DNA of 10,747 nucleotides from Euperipatoides rowelli (taxonomy: Eukaryota > Onychophora > Udeonychophora > Euonychophora > Peripatopsidae), in the NCBI GenBank assembly GCA_003024985.2, contig PXIH01S0009334.1; one strand, written 5' to 3'. Position 1 is the first letter of the stretch. Each line of letters begins with the position of its first letter. Of the stretch, positions 8,340 through 10,747 are shown in pieces. The notes beneath the pieces are model-generated. The model did not search any database. It saw only the letters and a program-made list of their open reading frames with translations, and had not been told where the DNA came from. A program made the translations under genes and the position numbers.

Positions 8340-8918
8340 CAATAACTTTTCCTCTTCAATTATCAAACCCCCACATCATCTCTAAATCCCCTATCTACAA
8401 TTTCTTTACATATCCCCCCTTGCATATTTTCAGCATACCTATTTAACAAATCCACCATCATTCCGCTATCCATCCCACATTTCTTATCATTCCTACAACC
8501 GTCTTTTCCACCTCCTCTAATCTCTTTCATTAAATTCCTAACTTCCTCCTAAAATCCGCTATGTTAATTTTAACTAAATTTTTATACTTCACATACTCCT
8601 CCCATTTAACTTTCACTTCTCCCTCTATTCCTTTTTTTTAACAACTTATACCTCCTATTTGCTTCTTTTCTTATCCCTTTCCCGCTTCCTCACCCCTTTT
8701 CTTCTCTTGCCTCTACCTTCATTATCAACCTTAAACACCTTTTCCGCCTCCAACTTAATAGCCTACTTTTCTCCAAAAATTTATAATTTACTTCCCCACT
8801 ACCCCTCACCCTTTCATCCATCCCCACACCAAACATCTCTAAACGCCCTTTCTTTTTAATGTTCCACCCTCTCTTCTCTTTCCCTCTCTCTCCATCCTTT
8901 TCTTCCCTAAACTTCCTA
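8340..8918 (-). pseudogene. LINE ORF2, linker between endonuclease and RT
   Basis: Basic helical segments can be read in several minus-strand frames. They are REGGTLKRKGV (about 8870-8840), LEAEKVFKVDNEGRGKRRKG (about 8755-8695), KEANRRYKLLKKRNRGR (about 8665-8615) and NLMKEIRGGGKDG, then MMVDLLNRYAENMQGG (about 8540-8410). Lys/Arg-rich stretches like these precede RT motif 0 in endonuclease-bearing LINEs. There is no catalytic motif here; the assignment comes from position and composition. Confidence 0.6.
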
Positions 8919-8919
8919 A

Positions 8920-9381
8920 TCTAATTGTTATCAAATTATGATGTGATATACACACCTTTTCTATTTCATCCCAAATTTTTATTTCCCCTACATCCCCTTC
9001 CCAATTCCTCACAGGGCCAGATAACATATTTTAAAATCTTAATTCTTTTCTTTTGTTTATTATAGAGTTCAATTTTGTACACTCTATATTTGTATTGTAT
9101 TATATGTTGCATAATAAACCTAAATAATAATAATAATTCCTATCTATCAACACATAGTCTAATACCTTATTCTGACACCCCCTACTCCAAGTTATCTCCC
9201 CTACACAATGCTCACTCAAATTCCCTATACTCAAACCCATGTCATAGCAAAACTCCCTTAATAACCATCCATTATCATTAGCCTCCCCCTCAAACTCAAT
9301 ATGACCATTAAAATCCCCCCCATCATCAAAATTTTAAATCAACTTATTCCCATTTATATTAGTATGTCTCTCTACTTGTTC
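8920..9381 (-). pseudogene. LINE ORF2, C-terminal half of apurinic-type endonuclease
   Basis: From 9381 the minus strand reads EQVERHTNINGNKLI, a stop (9336-9334), then NFDDGGDFNGHIEFEGE, NDNGWLLREFCYD, NLSEHCVGEITWSRGC and NKVLDYVLIDRN, ending at 9136. The sequence picks up again at about 9027 with MLSGPVRNWEG and ISHHNLI. GDFNGH (Asp and Asn of the metal-dependent nuclease fold), ITW and LDYVL are standard late motifs of EEP-fold endonucleases. The last catalytic block, usually S-D-H, here reads S-H-H (8946-8938), so the conserved Asp is lost. A foreign insert of about 105 bases separates the two parts. The N-terminal half is missing through 5' truncation. Confidence 0.82.
9032..9136 (+). 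mobile_element. Short retroelement 3'-end fragment with (AAT)n tail inserted in the LINE
   Basis: This AT-rich, G- and C-poor segment interrupts the endonuclease remnant between LDYVLIDRN and MLSGPVRNW. It lacks the C-rich bias of the surrounding LINE strand. It ends in GCATAATAAACC followed by about five AAT units, like the microsatellite-like 3' ends of some LINE and SINE families. Six bases, TAATTC, occur at both ends and could be a target duplication, but they overlap the AAT tail. Family unknown. Confidence 0.55.
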
Positions 9382-9609
9382 AGGATAATGGCGCCATCTT
9401 TAGGAATTTGAAGACACTACAAAACAAAAATCAATTATTATAATAATGTTCTGCACTCTGCTTATCATAAAGTCTTGTCTAAATCAACTGAGATTTATGG
9501 GTAACCACTTCTTTTCTCACTAATAACCATACCATGTACCTGATAACATGCAGAAAATATTCTATGAATTTGTGAAAAGTTTGATGGGCGGGGGAGGGAG
9601 GTGGAGAAT
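9382..9609. other. Intronic sequence between LINE 5' end and G alpha exon
   Basis: Non-coding sequence. It holds a 10-bp palindrome ATGGCGCCAT (9389-9398) close to the truncated end of the LINE, ordinary AT-rich sequence, and a G-rich run close to the exon (listed separately). Confidence 0.5.
9577..9604 (-). promoter_or_regulatory. C-rich tract just downstream of the G alpha 5' splice site
   Basis: In the sense of the G alpha gene, the intron begins GTAAACATT. About a dozen bases later it runs through CACCTCCCTCCCCCGCCC, the strongest C run near the exon in an AT-rich neighbourhood. Its complement (plus strand, GGGCGGGGGAGGGAGG) has three runs of three or more G. Such tracts can bind poly-C proteins or form G-rich structure and alter splice-site choice. 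That function is inference. Confidence 0.35.
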
Positions 9610-9615
9610 GTTTAC
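9610..9615 (-). other. 5' splice site after the G alpha exon
   Basis: The minus strand reads GAG|GTAAAC. The exon ends in Glu (GAG) and the intron opens with GTAA, a good match to the metazoan donor consensus. It gives the same exon end that the protein homology predicts. Confidence 0.88.
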
Positions 9616-9800
9616 CTCATTTGAAGTGTCTTTATAGCTGATATTTAACGTTTCCATGGCCCTAATCATGCTCTGCATAGCCATGAAAATGTTCTGATAC
9701 ACTAGCTTGATAAAGCTCCTCTTATCTTCATCGGAATATCCTGAGCCATGGATAATCCTCATCTGTTTAATAAATGTGCTTTTCCCAGACTCTCCTGTCC
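9616..9800 (-). CDS. Gq-class G protein alpha subunit, internal exon (exon 2 equivalent)
   Basis: This 185-base exon encodes 61 whole codons plus two bases of a split Gly codon. The product is the GTP-binding alpha subunit of the Gq class, which at the plasma membrane couples seven-helix receptors to phospholipase C-beta. The exon starts with the P-loop (GTGESGKST, first Gly completed across the intron) and continues [36 protein letters not shown] and [13 protein letters not shown]. That is the G1 box followed by the start of the helical domain. [11 protein letters not shown] and KLVYQNIF single out Gq/11 over Gi, Gs or G12. The length and the phase-1 start match, from memory, exon 2 of vertebrate GNAQ. 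No stop, frameshift or missing P-loop residue is seen, so it is probably functional. The Met at 9813 in an open frame lies in the intron and is not a start. Confidence 0.95.
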
Positions 9801-9820
9801 CTGAAATAGACAAAATGAGA
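9801..9820 (-). other. 3' splice site before the G alpha exon
   Basis: The minus strand reads CTCATTTTGTCTATTTCAG|GG: a pyrimidine-rich tract and TTTCAG directly before the first exon base. It places the intron within the Gly codon of the P-loop (G|GG), a phase-1 position. Confidence 0.9.
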
Positions 9821-10747
9821 AAATAATTAGCTAAAATTCTAATGAATAAAGTGCTAGATCCGAGAATCTAGTGTTGAACATTTATTTTAGAACAAAAGAT
9901 GAACAAACAGGTTGACCTGTAACTTATTTTTTTAAAAATGCATAATTTTTCACAATAATACCAAGAGTTTTCACATTCAATAGAATTGCACAAAATTATG
10001 GAATTTATTAATTATTAATGGTCTGGAAGTGGATTTTAATGCATTTCTCATTACAAATCAATGTTTATTGTTGTAGAAATATTTCAAGAAATTTATTGTA
10101 TAATAATAATAATATGATTTCTTGCTGAAAATAAAATAACCAATAAAATGCAATTTCTTAATAAAAGAAATATTTGTTTCACCATGAAAATATTTTACAA
10201 ATAGATTTTCAAAATTGAGCTGGGCACTACATATTAAGAGTTAAAGGCCTTCAGATGAGTCATAAAGGCTCACTTATACCTTTACAGAACAGGTCTCCGA
10301 TCCGTTTTAATCCGTCTCATAATCGTAGATGTGTGCATAAATTTGTTCATGCTTTTCTGCAGGGTTGGGTCAGTAATCAATTAACTTTTCACACATCAAA
10401 ATGAATTCCGATAAACATCGAGTATTGTGTAAAATATTTTACTTTTACTCTATTTACTGCTTCTTGTTTTACTCAATCAAATTGAACAAGAATAACAGAG
10501 TGCTTATTTAATATATAGAACCAAAGATATGATTGGTTCAATGACTAAAAAGATGAAGAGCAAACGGATAGGTCTGCGTAAATACAATTTTTTTTTTCAA
10601 TAATTATGAACAATGATGGATGGGGTCATCTTTTAACTGTGCTTATCCGACTGCATCAGTCCGCATTATCTTTATGTAAAAGTATCCGTTTTTATGTAAC
10701 AGATTGCACTGTGTATAAGTATAAACTAGCGAATAAGACCGCTAAAC
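9821..10747. other. Probable intron 1 of the G alpha gene, no gene seen
   Basis: AT-rich sequence without coding potential and with no candidate for exon 1. It has a short (TAA)n run near 10100-10114. From about 10272 to the end, it has a patch where CCGAT, ATCCG and related words recur. The ends of that patch, ACTTATAC (10272-10279) and GTATAAGT (10713-10720), are inverted copies. The patch may be an old MITE but lacks a visible target duplication. Confidence 0.5.

Larger units (their letters stand above)
6318..9381 (-). mobile_element. 5'-truncated non-LTR retrotransposon (LINE) with apurinic-type endonuclease and RT
   Basis: On the minus strand the order is endonuclease C-terminal half (9381 to about 8920), linker (about 8920-8340), reverse transcriptase (about 8330-7490), post-RT region (7312-7097) and a C-terminal Cys region (6979 to about 6430). 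A 3' untranslated part and a poly-A tail follow, seen as a T run at about 6318-6333 on the plus strand. The N-terminal half of the endonuclease and any ORF1 are missing, as in ordinary 5' truncation. The 3' boundary is probable; I could not match a target duplication between 6299-6317 and the right flank. The sense strand is purine-rich and poor in C throughout. Many frameshifts and stops show an old copy. Similar proteins are, from memory, common in ticks and other invertebrates, but I do not assign a clade. Confidence 0.85.

Noticed and set aside
9562-9813. Met at 9813 as a start codon for the G alpha sequence
   Set aside because: The residues before the P-loop Gly derive from the intron, and the TTTCAG acceptor lies directly at the homology boundary.

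Overview
The window is animal genomic DNA, most likely from an invertebrate. It is very AT-rich, has spliced coding sequence, and is packed with decayed transposable elements. There are no bacterial or phage features. The only host gene I can support is one internal exon of a Gq-class heterotrimeric G protein alpha subunit, on the minus strand at 9616-9800. It has a clear 3' splice site, a clear 5' splice site and an intact P-loop. I found neither exon 1 (right of 9800) nor exon 3 (left of 9616). If the gene is intact, 9801-10747 lies in intron 1, and everything left of 9616 is intron 2 (at least 9.6 kb) or sequence beyond the gene.

Layout, left to right. A foldback hairpin with a poly-A loop (36-188) is followed by two copies of a short direct repeat (322-371 and 433-489). 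A hAT-like non-autonomous element (1176-1792) has perfect 14-bp inverted ends and an 8-bp target duplication. A badly decayed element gene on the minus strand (about 2133-4236) carries the motifs VFDVY..SL, STDTDV and LTGCDTTSK. It is split by a 445-bp element with inverted ends (2376-2820) flanked by TA. A 1.6-kb DNA transposon (4260-5875) has 24-bp inverted ends and a TA duplication. It holds only the C-terminal part of a transposase, plus repeated CACAGTGGACC motifs near its ends and inside it.

From about 6318 to 9381 lies a 5'-truncated non-LTR retrotransposon (LINE) on the minus strand, in the same sense as the G alpha exon. The remains of apurinic-type endonuclease, reverse transcriptase and a C-terminal Cys region can be read in order. 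Its plus strand is almost free of G for nearly 3 kb. A small insert with an (AAT)n tail interrupts its endonuclease. The G alpha exon and plain AT-rich sequence complete the window.

Nothing here works as a multi-gene system. The window reads as a large intron or intergenic stretch colonised in several layers, where nesting gives the order of insertion. The most unusual coding remnant is the TGCDTTS-type gene, whose motifs resemble a PIN/FEN-like nuclease core (inference). The short word TAGGCTA and its reverse complement also occur far more often than composition would predict.
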